Source: JANMCE01 sp963791625
GTDB taxonomy: Bacteria > Actinomycetota > Acidimicrobiia > Acidimicrobiales > Ilumatobacteraceae
Length of the DNA stretch: 64,000 nt
Reading direction: 5' to 3'
NCBI GenBank assembly: GCA_963791625.1
Contig: CAWBTA010000006.1
Coordinates: 1,550,001-1,614,000 of the forward strand
Positions 43,419 through 52,570 of the stretch are shown here, one piece after another. Every line of letters begins with the position of its first letter. The stretch's first letter is position 1. The translations under genes and the position numbers were made by a program. The notes beneath the pieces were generated by a model. The model was not told where the DNA came from, did not search any database, and was given only the letters and a program-made list of their open reading frames with translations.

Positions 43419-44633
43419 TCACTTCAGCCCTTTGCCCTCCACCAAACTCGCCGGACCAATGGCGCGACGGCCAAAGCGGGACCTGATGTCATCGATGGTC
43501 CGGCTGGCGTCGTCCCAGTTCGGCAGGTCAGCATCATCAAGGCTGAGCTGCTTTGGTGTCTCCTCACCCAACCCGGACAGGCTCACTCCCAGCAATCGAA
43601 CGCCGAGCGCGGTGTCGATTTCATCGAGCAACAGTCGCGCCACCGAGGTGATGTCCGGTCCGGACGAAATCGCATCGGGCACCGACCGGGCCCGGGTGAT
43701 CGTGCTGAAGTCACCGAAACGGACCTTCAGTTGCACGGTTCGACCGGCCACACCGGCCGATCTGGCCCGCGCCGCCACGGCATCAGCCATCCTTAGGATC
43801 TCGAGGTCGAGACTCGGCCGATCATGCAGGTCCTCCCGGAAGGTCTGCTCGTGCCCGATCGACTTGACCTGCCGATCCGACTCGACGGCACGATCGTCTC
43901 GCCCATTGGCCAGATCGTGGAGGTGGTGCCCGTGGGAGGCGCCCAACGACGACACCAATCCCTGAAGCGGCGATGCGGCCAGATCGCCGATGGTGACGAT
44001 GCCCAACCGTTCGAGCCGTTCGAGAGTTTTCGGTCCGACGCCCCACAGCGCCTGTACCGGGTGGGCGTGCAGGAAGCTCAGCACCTCCTCGACCGGCACC
44101 ACCACAACACCGCGGCCGGGTCGGATGCCTTTGGGTGATGCCTTGGGCTTGGCTGCCTCGGACGCCATCTTGGCCACCATCTTGCTGGGTGCCACGCCGA
44201 CCGAGCAGGTAAGCGACAGCTCGTCTTGCACCGCCTGACGGATCGCTCGTCCAATGGTCTCCCCCGACCCGAAGAGCCGGCGCGACCCCGTGACATCCAG
44301 GAATGCCTCGTCCAGCGAGATGGGTTCGATGACAGGCGTATATCGGGCGAAGATCGTCTGCACGTCGTGGCTCACCTCCTCATAGAGACGGTGGTCGCCC
44401 TGCAGCACAACGGCCTGCGGACACAGTCGCTGGGCCCGAACCGACGGCATGGCCGAGTGCACACCGAACCGGCGAGCCTCATAACTGGCCGCGGCCACAA
44501 CACCCCGAGGACCGGTGCCACCGACAATGACGGGCATTCCGGCCAGCTCGGGGCGACGGCGCACCTCGCACGCAACAAAGAAGGCGTCCATATCGATGTG
44601 GATGATGGTTCTTTCCGAGACCCGGTTGGCCAT
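43419..44633 (-). CDS. dinB: DNA polymerase IV (Y family)
   Basis: The 404-residue translesion polymerase shows IIHIDMDAFFVACEVRRRP, the YEARRFGV steric region and the catalytic SLDEAFLDVTGSRRLFG, plus the helix-hairpin-helix thumb (VGPKTLERLERLGI) and little-finger domain. It copies damaged templates at low fidelity. Only 9 nt separate it from the upstream mannosyltransferase gene and no SOS box lies there, so it is probably co-transcribed rather than directly LexA controlled. Confidence 0.95.
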   Translation of the reverse strand: MANRVSERTIIHIDMDAFFVACEVRRRPELAGMPVIVGGTGPRGVVAAASYEARRFGVHSAMPSVRAQRLCPQAVVLQGDHRLYEEVSHDVQTIFARYTPVIEPISLDEAFLDVTGSRRLFGSGETIGRAIRQAVQDELSLTCSVGVAPSKMVAKMASEAAKPKASPKGIRPGRGVVVVPVEEVLSFLHAHPVQALWGVGPKTLERLERLGIVTIGDLAASPLQGLVSSLGASHGHHLHDLANGRDDRAVESDRQVKSIGHEQTFREDLHDRPSLDLEILRMADAVAARARSAGVAGRTVQLKVRFGDFSTITRARSVPDAISSGPDITSVARLLLDEIDTALGVRLLGVSLSGLGEETPKQLSLDDADLPNWDDASRTIDDIRSRFGRRAIGPASLVEGKGLK

Positions 44634-44642
44634 GATGCCGTT

Positions 44643-45377
44643 CTATCCGGTTCGTTTGAGTTTGCGGCGCAACAGCCGATCGCGCAGCCCCCACAATGTC
44701 ACCAGCAGCATGGCCTCGACCACGATACGGCCCGACATCTTCGAGGTGCCCGAGGCCCGATGCCCAAATCGGATCGGTGTCTCCACCACCCGGCCGCCGG
44801 CGCGGATGATGCGGTACGCCATTTCGACCTGGAACGCGTAGCCGTCGGCCCGCACTTCGTCGAGATCGATCGATGCCAACGCCGTCGCGCTGTAAGCCCG
44901 AAAGCCGCTGGTGGAATCGTTGATGGCCAACCCCAGCACCGCGGCCGCATAACGATTCCCCCATCGCGACAACCACGCTCGCCGACGGTTCCAGATCGGA
45001 ATCGTGCCGCCGGGTACGTAGCGCGAGCCGATCACTAGGTCTGCGGCCATCGGGATGAGCGCCACTAGTGCCGGCAATGCAGTGGGATCGTGGGACAGGT
45101 CGGCGTCCATCTCCACCACGATGTCGGCACCTTCGTCGATGGCGCGCCGGAACCCTGCCAGATACGCCGAGCCAAGACCGAGCTTGCCCGACCGGCGCAG
45201 AATCCCAACGTGGCCGATGTCCTTGCCGACCCGCTCGGCCAACTCCGCGGTGCCATCGGGACTGCCGTCGTCCACCAGCAGAATCTCAGCGGTTGGAAGA
45301 GCAGCACGAACCTGGCGGAGCACGCCTTCGATGTTGTCTGCCTCGTTGTACGTCGGCAGGATGACACAGATGCGCAC
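44643..45377 (-). CDS. polyprenol-phosphate mannose synthase (GT2, DPM1-like)
   Basis: The 244-residue GT2 enzyme has VILPTYNEADNIEGVL, the donor-binding LLVDDGSPDGTAE, the metal-binding VEMDADLSHDP and the DPM1-type GSRYVPGG segment. It transfers mannose from GDP-Man to polyprenyl phosphate for lipoglycans or protein mannosylation. It could feed the GT-C protein at 2131. GTG 45377 is chosen because TATCGT lies 6 nt upstream; the earlier in-frame start at 45425 adds residues that do not match the family. Confidence 0.9.
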   Translation of the reverse strand: MRICVILPTYNEADNIEGVLRQVRAALPTAEILLVDDGSPDGTAELAERVGKDIGHVGILRRSGKLGLGSAYLAGFRRAIDEGADIVVEMDADLSHDPTALPALVALIPMAADLVIGSRYVPGGTIPIWNRRRAWLSRWGNRYAAAVLGLAINDSTSGFRAYSATALASIDLDEVRADGYAFQVEMAYRIIRAGGRVVETPIRFGHRASGTSKMSGRIVVEAMLLVTLWGLRDRLLRRKLKRTG

Positions 45378-45383
45378 GGCGGC

Positions 45384-45389
45384 ACGATA
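45384..45389 (-). promoter_or_regulatory. -10 element of a leaderless promoter for the mannose synthase
   Basis: TATCGT on the minus strand is 6 nt before GTG 45377; the following dinB gene is probably in the same transcript. Confidence 0.45.
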
Positions 45390-45445
45390 CTCGCCACCAT
45401 TGGTCGCGAGCCGGTTGCCGTACACTCGAATCGTGGAACCCGATC

Positions 45446-45697
45446 GTGACCGGCCGCTCGAGCGCGCTGCCCTCGCCGCTGGCCCGGGCCCTCGCCTTTG
45501 TGTCGATCCTCGCCGGCGGACTGGCCGGTGGCCTTATCGGTGCCGGGTTCATTGGCCTGCAATGCCACGGCAGTTGCGCCACGCCGAAGGCCGCCGGAGG
45601 CCTGGTCGGCTCGGTCGTGGCCGCCGTCGGCACGTCGGTTGTGGCCGTGCTGGCGTTGCGGGCCATGGGTGAATGGAAGATGACCGGACGCCGCTAA
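45446..45697 (+). CDS. small membrane protein, start or frame uncertain
   Basis: The 83-residue frame has two hydrophobic segments (LAFVSILAGGLAGGLIGAGF and GLVGSVVAAVGTSVVAVLAL) joined by a loop with two Cys (LQCHGSCATP). Function is unknown. A leaderless-type TACACT (45421-45426) stands 6 nt before a GTG at 45433 in another frame that begins VEPDRDRPLERAALAA. Removing one base near 45480 would fuse that start to the membrane part. So this may be a fifth gene with a one-base insertion. Confidence 0.5.
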   Translation: MTGRSSALPSPLARALAFVSILAGGLAGGLIGAGFIGLQCHGSCATPKAAGGLVGSVVAAVGTSVVAVLALRAMGEWKMTGRR

Positions 45698-45756
45698 GGA
45701 CCCGGCCACGCGAGTGATTCCGCCTTCAACCAACCGGATGGGCAAGAATAGGAACA

Positions 45757-46437
45757 ATGGGAACCCGGATTTTGACGGTTGAAGACGACGAGCGCATCCG
45801 CACTGCGGTCACTATGGCGCTCGAAGACGAGGGCTGGACGGTTGTCGAAACCGATTGCGGTGAAGATGCACTGGCTGCCTTTAACGCTGAGCCGGCCGAC
45901 GTCGTACTCATCGACATCATGCTGCCGGGCATGGACGGCTTCGAGCTGTGTCGCTCCATTCGCCGTAACAGCGACGTGCCCATCGTCATGGTGACCGCGC
46001 GTGTCGACACCCACGACGTTGTCGCCGGGCTCGAAGCGGGCGCCGATGACTATCTCACCAAGCCGTTCGCCCCGAAGGAGCTGTCGGCTCGTATTCGCGC
46101 CCTGCTCCGCCGCGCCCGTCCGGCCCAGCCCGGGCATCACAGACTGGTCTTTGGCGAGTTGGAGATCATTCCCGACGAGGGCAAGGTACTGCTGCGCCAT
46201 CAAGAGCTCCACCTCACCAAGACCGAGTTCCGCCTCCTCGTCGAGCTCGGCTCCAACCCCGGTCGGGTGTTCTCCCGCGAGACGCTCCTTGACAAGGTGT
46301 GGGGCTACGGCTATTTCGGTGACGGTCGACTGGTCGACGTGCATGTGCGGCGGCTTCGCATGAAGGTCGAGGCCGACCCGGCCAACCCCAAGCATGTCGT
46401 CACCGTGCGCGGCCTCGGATACCGACTCCAGGGATAG
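45757..46437 (+). CDS. mtrA: MtrA-like OmpR-family response regulator
   Basis: The 226-residue regulator has a receiver domain with acidic pocket VEDDE, phospho-acceptor Asp 53 in VVLIDIMLPGMDG and KPF lysine in DDYLTKPF. An OmpR winged helix follows (LTKTEFRLLVELGSNPGRVFSRETLL, RRLRMKVE). It is followed directly by a histidine kinase and a GerMN lipoprotein, the mtrA-mtrB-lpqB order that in actinobacteria controls cell-wall remodelling and division. An AGGA site precedes the ATG. Confidence 0.9.
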   Translation: MGTRILTVEDDERIRTAVTMALEDEGWTVVETDCGEDALAAFNAEPADVVLIDIMLPGMDGFELCRSIRRNSDVPIVMVTARVDTHDVVAGLEAGADDYLTKPFAPKELSARIRALLRRARPAQPGHHRLVFGELEIIPDEGKVLLRHQELHLTKTEFRLLVELGSNPGRVFSRETLLDKVWGYGYFGDGRLVDVHVRRLRMKVEADPANPKHVVTVRGLGYRLQG

Positions 46438-47880
46438 TGCGCCCTCCTCGCGCCTGGCTCCACGCGTTTGAACGACTGCGGCCACGACGCCTCGGTCTCC
46501 GCAAGCGCATCATGCTCGCCTACACACTTGGCGCGTTCGTCCTCGCGACAGTCCTTTCCACCACAACGTTTGCGTTCACCCGTTCAATCCTGATTCACCA
46601 GCGCGAGGATTCGGCAACTCTCCAGGCGTTTATCAACTCACGTGTGGTGCGAGAGAAGTTGCGAACGAACCCCGTTGGCGTCGTCGATGTATTGAAGGAG
46701 ATTTCGCCGCCGACCGGAACGAATCTCGTGGTCCACTGGCGCGATCAGTGGATCCCGCTTTCACAGGAGTCGAGCGAGAAAGACCTCCCGCGGGCTCTCA
46801 TCACCCGCGTTGATATCGCAACAGACCGCAGCGCAGATCATCACTGCGCAGAAAGGGACGCGGTTTTTGATTACCGGCGTTCAACTCGAGGCAAATCCGC
46901 CGTCGAGCTACTACGAGATCGCGAAGCTTGACGAGTTGTCGAAGACATTGCGTGGGGTCGGTGTCTCGCTGCTCGGGGCCGCACTGATTACCACGTCGTT
47001 CGGCGTACTGCTCGGTGCGTGGGCATCGAAGCGCACCGTGCGCCCGTTAGCTGAGGCTGCCCTCGCAGCCAAAGCGCTCGCCGGTGGTCGGCTTGATACC
47101 CGGCTCGACCCGACGGAAGACTCCGACCTGCGCTCGCTCGCCGAGGCGTTCAACGAAATGGCCAATACGCTGCAGGAACGGGTGGAACGCGATGCCCGCT
47201 TTGCCTCCGACGTGAGCCATGAGCTGCGCTCGCCGCTCATGACGTTGTCGGCGTCGATCGAAGTGATGCAGGCCCGCCGCGACGAAATGCCCGAGCGCGC
47301 CGCCGCGGCTCTTGACCTCCTCGTGGCCGATGTCGGCCGTTTCAAGGGCCTGGTGGAGGACCTACTGGAGATCTCACGGTTCGATGCGGGCGCAGTGCGT
47401 CTTCATCTCGAAGAGTTGCTCGTTGCTGAATTCGTCCGCAACGCGGTAGCCGTCTCCAGTGTCCCGGGCTCGTCGGTCACGGTGTCCGAGCAGGCCGAGT
47501 CACTCATCATTAACGGTGACAAGCGGCGCCTCGCTCGCGCAATTGCCAACCTCATAGACAACGCGCGTATTCATGGCGGTGCCGATATCGAAATCACCGT
47601 CGAAGTTCCGGAGGGTGAGGGCTCACCCATCGGCCATGTCCACATCGCGGTGGAAGATCATGGCGAAGGTGTGGTGCCCGAGGAGCGACAGCTCGTCTTC
47701 AAGCGTTTCGCACGAGGCGCGAGATCTGGCCGACGCGGCATGGGCGACGGCGCCGGGCTCGGCCTGGCCCTGGTGGATGAACACATCCGCCTCCACAGCG
47801 GCAGGGTGTGGGTAGAGGATCGCTCGGACGGCGCCGAGGGCGCGCGCTTCGTCATCGAACTTCCGGCTGAGGAAGCCTGA
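46437..47880 (+). pseudogene. mtrB: MtrB-like sensor histidine kinase, frameshifted in the sensor domain
   Basis: The GTG at 46437 overlaps the mtrA stop by 1 nt. The first frame gives an N-terminal membrane helix (IMLAYTLGAFVLATVLS) and half of the extracytoplasmic sensor. From LISQQTAAQIITAQKG on, the protein continues one frame over: second helix, HAMP domain, H box SDVSHELRSPL, N box NLIDNARIHG and G boxes EDHGEGV and GDGAGLGLALV. Removing one base near 46821 yields ALITRLISQQT and a 480-residue kinase. Since mtrAB is usually important for viability, an assembly error is likely. Confidence 0.85.
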
Positions 47881-48488
47881 TGGGCCGGAACCGACCGTTG
47901 TTCGTCGGCATGCTGCTGGCCGCGCTGCTTGCGGCCTGCGGTATCCCCGTCGATTCGCAGCCCCACGACATTACCGATCGTCGCTCACCCACGTCCGTCG
48001 CGTCTGGCGTGTCCTCGACGATCGCTCAGAACGCAAAAGCCAAGGTCTTCTTCATCGCAACCGCGACCACCGGTCGCCCTGATCGGCTGCAGACCACACT
48101 GCGCCCGGCCGAGGTCAGCCTGCCGTCAGTAATCAAAGAACTGCTCAAAGGGCCGACGGCCGACGAGGCGAAGGCGGTCCTCACGGCGATTCCGATAGAG
48201 ACCCAACTCACCAGCGCTACCCAGTCGGCCGAAGGGGTGGCAGAGATCGACCTGAACGACACATTCTTCAATGCCAAGGGGGACCAACTGGTGCGAGCCG
48301 TCGCCCAGTTGGTGTATACCGCGTCGGCCATTCCGTCGGTCACGCAGGTGCGCATTCTGGTCAATGGCACATCGCGAGAGTGGCCGCGGGCCGATGGGAG
48401 TCGCGTCAGTAAGGCACTCACGGTTGCTGACTTCGCCGAACTCAGTCCGAGCAGCCAACCTGACTACGTGGCTATCCCGTCGAAGTGA
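47880..48488 (+). CDS. GerMN-domain lipoprotein (short LpqB-like)
   Basis: The 202-residue protein has a signal peptide with lipobox LLAACG (Cys at residue 20) and one GerMN domain (SVIKELLKGPTADEAKAVLTAIP, then AEIDLNDTFFN and VTQVRILVNG). LpqB of other actinobacteria modulates MtrB and carries a large beta-propeller after GerMN. Here the protein stops after GerMN, so only the kinase-proximal part is kept. It overlaps the mtrB stop by 1 nt. Confidence 0.82.
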   Translation: MGRNRPLFVGMLLAALLAACGIPVDSQPHDITDRRSPTSVASGVSSTIAQNAKAKVFFIATATTGRPDRLQTTLRPAEVSLPSVIKELLKGPTADEAKAVLTAIPIETQLTSATQSAEGVAEIDLNDTFFNAKGDQLVRAVAQLVYTASAIPSVTQVRILVNGTSREWPRADGSRVSKALTVADFAELSPSSQPDYVAIPSK

Positions 48489-48497
48489 CGGCAGTCA

Positions 48498-49532
48498 TCA
48501 CCCGAAGAATACCGAGGCCACGTCGGAGTACAGCGACATGTCGAGGCCGCGGGACTTGCCGACCACGTCGGCCATGTTGGCGCGCGTGATTCGGGCCGAC
48601 CGGAATGCCACCATCTCACCCCACGCTTGGTCGTGGACGGCGTCGATGGCAGCAAGCCCGTAGCGGGTCGCCAGCACGCGGTCATAGGCGGTTGGTGTGC
48701 CGCCGCGCTGTGTGTGACCAAGCACCGTGACGCGGGTTTCGAACCCGGTTCGTTGCTCGATGACCGGCGCAATGCGGTAGGCGATACCGCCCAACAACTC
48801 ATGACCGTGCTTGCCAAGCAGTGGGGCTTCGATTTCGAGCGTCCCCGGTTTCGGCTTGGCGCCCTCGGCCACCACCACAATCGACGCGAACCGTCCACGG
48901 TCGTGCCGACGCTGCAGGATGTCACACACCTCGTCGAGGTCGAACGGAATCTCGGGCACCAAAATAACCGTTGCTCCTCCGGCGATCCCAGCGTAGGTCG
49001 CAATCCAGCCGGCGTCTCGGCCCATGACTTCCACGACCAACACCCGGTCGTGCGCTTCGGCGGTGGTGTGCAGACGGTCAATGGCATCGGTGGCGATCTG
49101 AACAGCGGTGTGGAATCCGAATGTGGTTTCGGTACCGACAACGTCGTTGTCGATGGTCTTCGGCACGCCGATAATCGGCAGGCCTTCTTCGGTCACCAAT
49201 CGTGACGCGACGCTGAGCGATCCGTTACCACCGACAACGATCAGCGCATCGAGGCCGTGGTGCACGAACGCTTCCTTAACCCGATCGACGCCACCGGGGT
49301 CGTCGTAGGGACCGCCGCGCTTCGTCCCGAGCAGCGTGCCGCCCCGCGGCAGCATGCCGCGCAGCCCGCGGACGTTGAGCGCCATGGTGTGATCGTGCAT
49401 GACACCGTGCCAGGCATCCAGGAAGCCGATGATTTCATCGCCGAACACCATTTCGCCCTTTCGGACGATTCCACGGATGACTGCATTGAGGCCGGGGCAA
49501 TCTCCGCCACCGGTAAGGACTCCGACACGCAC
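48498..49532 (-). CDS. pfkA: 6-phosphofructokinase, group III type
   Basis: The 344-residue enzyme starts VGVLTGGGDCPGLNAVIRG and has PKTIDNDV, VVEVMGRDAGWIA and GHTQRGGTPTAYDRVLA, like mycobacterial PfkA. The metal/phosphate site reads VGGNGSLSVA: the usual Asp or Glu of GGDG/GGEG is Asn, while the next Gly suggests ATP rather than pyrophosphate as donor. It phosphorylates fructose 6-phosphate in glycolysis. GTG 49532 follows a TAGAGT box by 8 nt. Confidence 0.92.
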   Translation of the reverse strand: MRVGVLTGGGDCPGLNAVIRGIVRKGEMVFGDEIIGFLDAWHGVMHDHTMALNVRGLRGMLPRGGTLLGTKRGGPYDDPGGVDRVKEAFVHHGLDALIVVGGNGSLSVASRLVTEEGLPIIGVPKTIDNDVVGTETTFGFHTAVQIATDAIDRLHTTAEAHDRVLVVEVMGRDAGWIATYAGIAGGATVILVPEIPFDLDEVCDILQRRHDRGRFASIVVVAEGAKPKPGTLEIEAPLLGKHGHELLGGIAYRIAPVIEQRTGFETRVTVLGHTQRGGTPTAYDRVLATRYGLAAIDAVHDQAWGEMVAFRSARITRANMADVVGKSRGLDMSLYSDVASVFFG

Positions 49533-49540
49533 GTGGGTGC

Positions 49541-49546
49541 ACTCTA
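49541..49546 (-). promoter_or_regulatory. -10 element of a leaderless promoter for pfkA
   Basis: TAGAGT on the minus strand is 8 nt before GTG 49532 with no ribosome site between. Confidence 0.4.
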
Positions 49547-49584
49547 GATGCTGGAGTCCCTATGGGCCTAACGACCCGAGCGAG

Positions 49585-50551
49585 CTAGGTCTCCAGCAAA
49601 CCGTGGACGATGAACTCGGCGCGTCGGTTCAGTCTGCGACCTTCCGGATTTGCGTTGTCGGCAACCGGCTCCGTCGAGCCCTTCGGAAGAGCCACGAGGC
49701 GTTCAGCTTCGATGCCGGCCGCGGTCAGGTAGGCAATGACCGCGTCGCATCGGCGCTGCGCCAGCACGGCGTTGCTCTGCACGCTGCCTTCAGAGTCGGT
49801 GTGGCCAATGACATCAATGGTGATCTTCGGGTTTTGCTTCATCAGCACGACGCCAAGGTTGAGGATGGGCAACGACTCGGGGGTGAGCGTGAAGGAGTCA
49901 GACTCGAACAGCACCGTGTCGGCCACCTGCAGGCTGCCCTCGTTCGGCAGAGACGCCCTGGGATCAATGACGTACTCCACCACCACGTTCTCCCGACCGA
50001 GCACATTGGCGGCCTTGTCGATGATGACGTCGGCCGCCGCCTGCGAGGGCATTGCTCCCGCGAGGTAGATCTTGCCCTGCGAGTACACCGCGGTGCGCGG
50101 CGCCAGCGCTTCGATGGGCACCGTTGTGGGCGGCGGAGTGGTGGCCGGAGCAGCGGTGGTGGCCGGAGGAGCGGTGGTGGCCGGAGCGATAGTAGTGGCG
50201 GCCGCGGTGGTCGTCGTCGACGCAGCCGTTGTCGTCGGCGCCACCGTCGTGGTCGGGACCGTCGTCGTGGATGTCGCCGTAGTCGCCGGAATGACCGGTG
50301 CCGCGACAGTAGTCGGGCTGACACCTGCGGTCGCCACGCTCGTGACCGTTGTTGACGAGGTCGCGGTCTTGGTGGTTTCCCGTCCGAGCACGAAAGCTCC
50401 TCCCACCACAGCTGCCAACACGACGGCGGCCAGCATGCTCAACGGCAGCCTGAATCGCGTCCATGCCGTCGGGCGCGGTGACTTTCGGTGGGATGTACCC
50501 GCGCTCCGCCCATTTCGGCAGCGCTACCGGCTGCTCACCAATTTCGTCCAT
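49585..50551 (-). pseudogene. OmpA-domain membrane-anchored protein, frameshifted near the N-terminus
   Basis: ATG 50551 follows an AAGGA site and opens with DEIGEQPVALPKWAERGYI, a cytoplasmic tail. The membrane helix (LPLSMLAAVVLAAVVGGAFVLG) and everything after it lie in another frame. Removing one A in GGCATGG near 50470 gives APDGWTRFRLPLSM and a continuous protein. After the helix come a Thr/Ala/Pro linker of about 80 residues, a BON-like region and a C-terminal OmpA domain (IDVIGHTDSEGSVQSNAVLAQRR) that should bind peptidoglycan DAP. It likely connects membrane and cell wall. Confidence 0.75.
50136..50190. repeat. short tandem repeat coding the Thr/Ala/Pro linker
   Basis: Units of about 18 bp around GCGGTGGTGGCCGGAG recur in this stretch and encode TTAPATTA-like steps on the minus strand. 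The neighbouring 100 bp is similarly biased. It is part of the OmpA-like gene, not a separate element. Confidence 0.55.
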
Positions 50552-50708
50552 CAAGAATCCTTCCGCCATCCGCCCAACGCTTCGATGGTAGGCACGCGCT
50601 GACCGGAAGCGACATGAAACGACCGCGACGTTGATACAACCTGTCCTCTACGTTGAGACCAACCTGACCTTCTCGGCCTTTTCGTGCGTGGCGTGCGAGA
50701 ATCACGTC

Positions 50709-51086
50709 ATGGCTTGGGACTCCAAACGACCGGTACCGTGGAAAAAGCTCTTGCGTTTGATCGGACTGTTCGTCGTCCTGTTCAACGGCTTCCTCTACTT
50801 CACTGCGAAGGGCAAGTACAACCTCGGCACGTTCGGCGTGAGTTTGTTTTCCGCTGCCTTGTATCTCTTGTTTGCGGTGATCATGGCCAAGTTCGGCATG
50901 GACCCGATCACCCAGCGCGAGCGGCGCATCGAGGCCATGGCCGCCAAGCGGGCCGAAAAAGCCGCCGAGAAGTCCGCGGCCCCCGGCGCCTCGAAGAGTA
51001 AGAAATCGGCTGTAGCCGACCGTCCCCGGCCCCCGGCGACATCACGTACCAACGCCGGCAATCGTCAGCTACCTCCTCGTAAGTAG
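50709..51086 (+). CDS. small membrane protein with basic tail
   Basis: From ATG 50709 the protein has 125 residues: a basic start (WDSKRPVPWKKLLR), two membrane helices (LIGLFVVLFNGFLYF and FGVSLFSAALYLLFAVIMA) and a Lys/Ala-rich C-terminal tail (AAKRAEKAAEKS). No family was recognised. The frame is open upstream to 50631 but those residues lie in intergenic DNA. glpK starts 5 nt downstream, so the two are probably co-transcribed. Confidence 0.65.
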   Translation: MAWDSKRPVPWKKLLRLIGLFVVLFNGFLYFTAKGKYNLGTFGVSLFSAALYLLFAVIMAKFGMDPITQRERRIEAMAAKRAEKAAEKSAAPGASKSKKSAVADRPRPPATSRTNAGNRQLPPRK

Positions 51087-51091
51087 GCCCT

Positions 51092-52570
51092 ATGCCGCTC
51101 GTCATTGCCATTGATGCCGGTACAACCGGTGTGCGTTCCATGGCGGTCAACGAAAGCGGTGTGATCACCGGTTCGTCGTACCGCGAGTTCACCCAGCACT
51201 TCCCCCAACCCGGCTGGGTCGAGCACGATGCCACCGAAATCTGGGAGGCCGTCAAGACGACCTTCAACGAACTGCATGCGTCATTGTTCGACGAAATCGT
51301 GGGGATCGGCATCACCAACCAGCGCGAGACCGTCGTGGCCTGGGATCGTCGCACCGGCGCCCCGTTGCACCGCGCCATCGTGTGGCAGGACCGCCGTACC
51401 GCAGCGACCTGCGAGCAACTGATGGCAGCGGGGCATCTGCCAGAGGTACGCCGGAAGACCGGGCTTGTGCTCGACCCCTACTTTTCGGGAACCAAGTTCG
51501 GTTGGCTGTTCGATGAAGGTGGCGTGGCCGACACTGCCGACACGCTGATCGGCACCATCGACTCGTGGATCCTGTGGAATCTCACCGGCGGCACGGTACA
51601 CGCCACCGACCCCTCGAACGCCAGCCGCACCATGCTGTTCGATATCCGATCCGGCACCTGGGATCCATACCTGTGCGACCTGCTCGGCGTGCCGTTCCAC
51701 GCGTTGCCGACGGTGATGCCGAGTTCGGGGCGTTTCGGCGTCACGTCGCACAGCTGCGGTATTCCGGAAGGTTTACCGATCTCGGGTATCGCCGGTGATC
51801 AGCAGGCAGCGCTCTTCGGCCAGGCGTGCGTATCGCCCGGCATGACCAAGAACACCTACGGCACCGGCAGCTTCGTGTTGATGAACGTGGGCGACACCTG
51901 CCCCGAACCGGCCGACGGCATGCTCACCACGGTGGCTTGGCAGCTCGGAGACGGACCCCTCACCTACGCGCTCGAAGGCGCCGTGTTCGTCACCGGCGCA
52001 ACAATCCAGTGGCTGCGCGACGGCCTTGGCATTTTGTCGTCGTCGGCCGAAACCGGTCCTCTGGCGTCGTCGGTTCCCGACACGGGCGATGTCTATCTGG
52101 TCCCCGCCTTCACCGGACTGGGCAGCCCGTGGTGGGACCCGTACGCCCGCGGCACCATCGTCGGACTCACCCGCGGTACGACGCGCGCTCATCTCACTCG
52201 GGCCGCGGTAGAGGCAATGGCGTATCAAACGCGCGACGCACTCGAAGCCATGACCGCAGCGTCGGGGCGATCCGTGACCGCTCTTCGGGTTGATGGGGGC
52301 GCCAGCGTGATGCCGCTGTTGCTGCAGTTCCAGGCCGACCAGCTCGGTGTGTCGGTCAGCCGCCCTCGACAGCCGGAAACCACGGCGTTAGGGGCCGCGT
52401 TCCTGGCCGGCTTGGCCGAGGGGCTGTGGCCTTCGCTCGATGCGGTTGGCAACACGTGGAAACTCGACGTGGAGGTGCAACCCTGCCCCGACCGCACGGT
52501 GGCAGACCGTCTCCATGCCCGTTGGCTCCAGGCAGTCGCTCATTCACGAGCTTGGGCCTCCCCTGAGTGA
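51092..52570 (+). CDS. glpK: glycerol kinase
   Basis: The 492-residue FGGY kinase starts IAIDAGTTGVRSMAVNESG. It has GIGITNQRETVVAWDRRTG, the FSGTKFGWLFD substrate region, ISGIAGDQQAALFGQ and the C-terminal VDGGASVMPLLLQFQAD. It makes sn-glycerol 3-phosphate from glycerol and ATP. No glpF or glpD is adjacent. Its end overlaps the convergent ACT-domain gene by 27 nt. Confidence 0.96.
   Translation: MPLVIAIDAGTTGVRSMAVNESGVITGSSYREFTQHFPQPGWVEHDATEIWEAVKTTFNELHASLFDEIVGIGITNQRETVVAWDRRTGAPLHRAIVWQDRRTAATCEQLMAAGHLPEVRRKTGLVLDPYFSGTKFGWLFDEGGVADTADTLIGTIDSWILWNLTGGTVHATDPSNASRTMLFDIRSGTWDPYLCDLLGVPFHALPTVMPSSGRFGVTSHSCGIPEGLPISGIAGDQQAALFGQACVSPGMTKNTYGTGSFVLMNVGDTCPEPADGMLTTVAWQLGDGPLTYALEGAVFVTGATIQWLRDGLGILSSSAETGPLASSVPDTGDVYLVPAFTGLGSPWWDPYARGTIVGLTRGTTRAHLTRAAVEAMAYQTRDALEAMTAASGRSVTALRVDGGASVMPLLLQFQADQLGVSVSRPRQPETTALGAAFLAGLAEGLWPSLDAVGNTWKLDVEVQPCPDRTVADRLHARWLQAVAHSRAWASPE

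Noticed and set aside
50100..50330. Repetitive stretch as a CRISPR-like array
   Set aside because: Units are short, adjacent and in frame; they encode a Thr/Ala/Pro linker in the OmpA-like protein.
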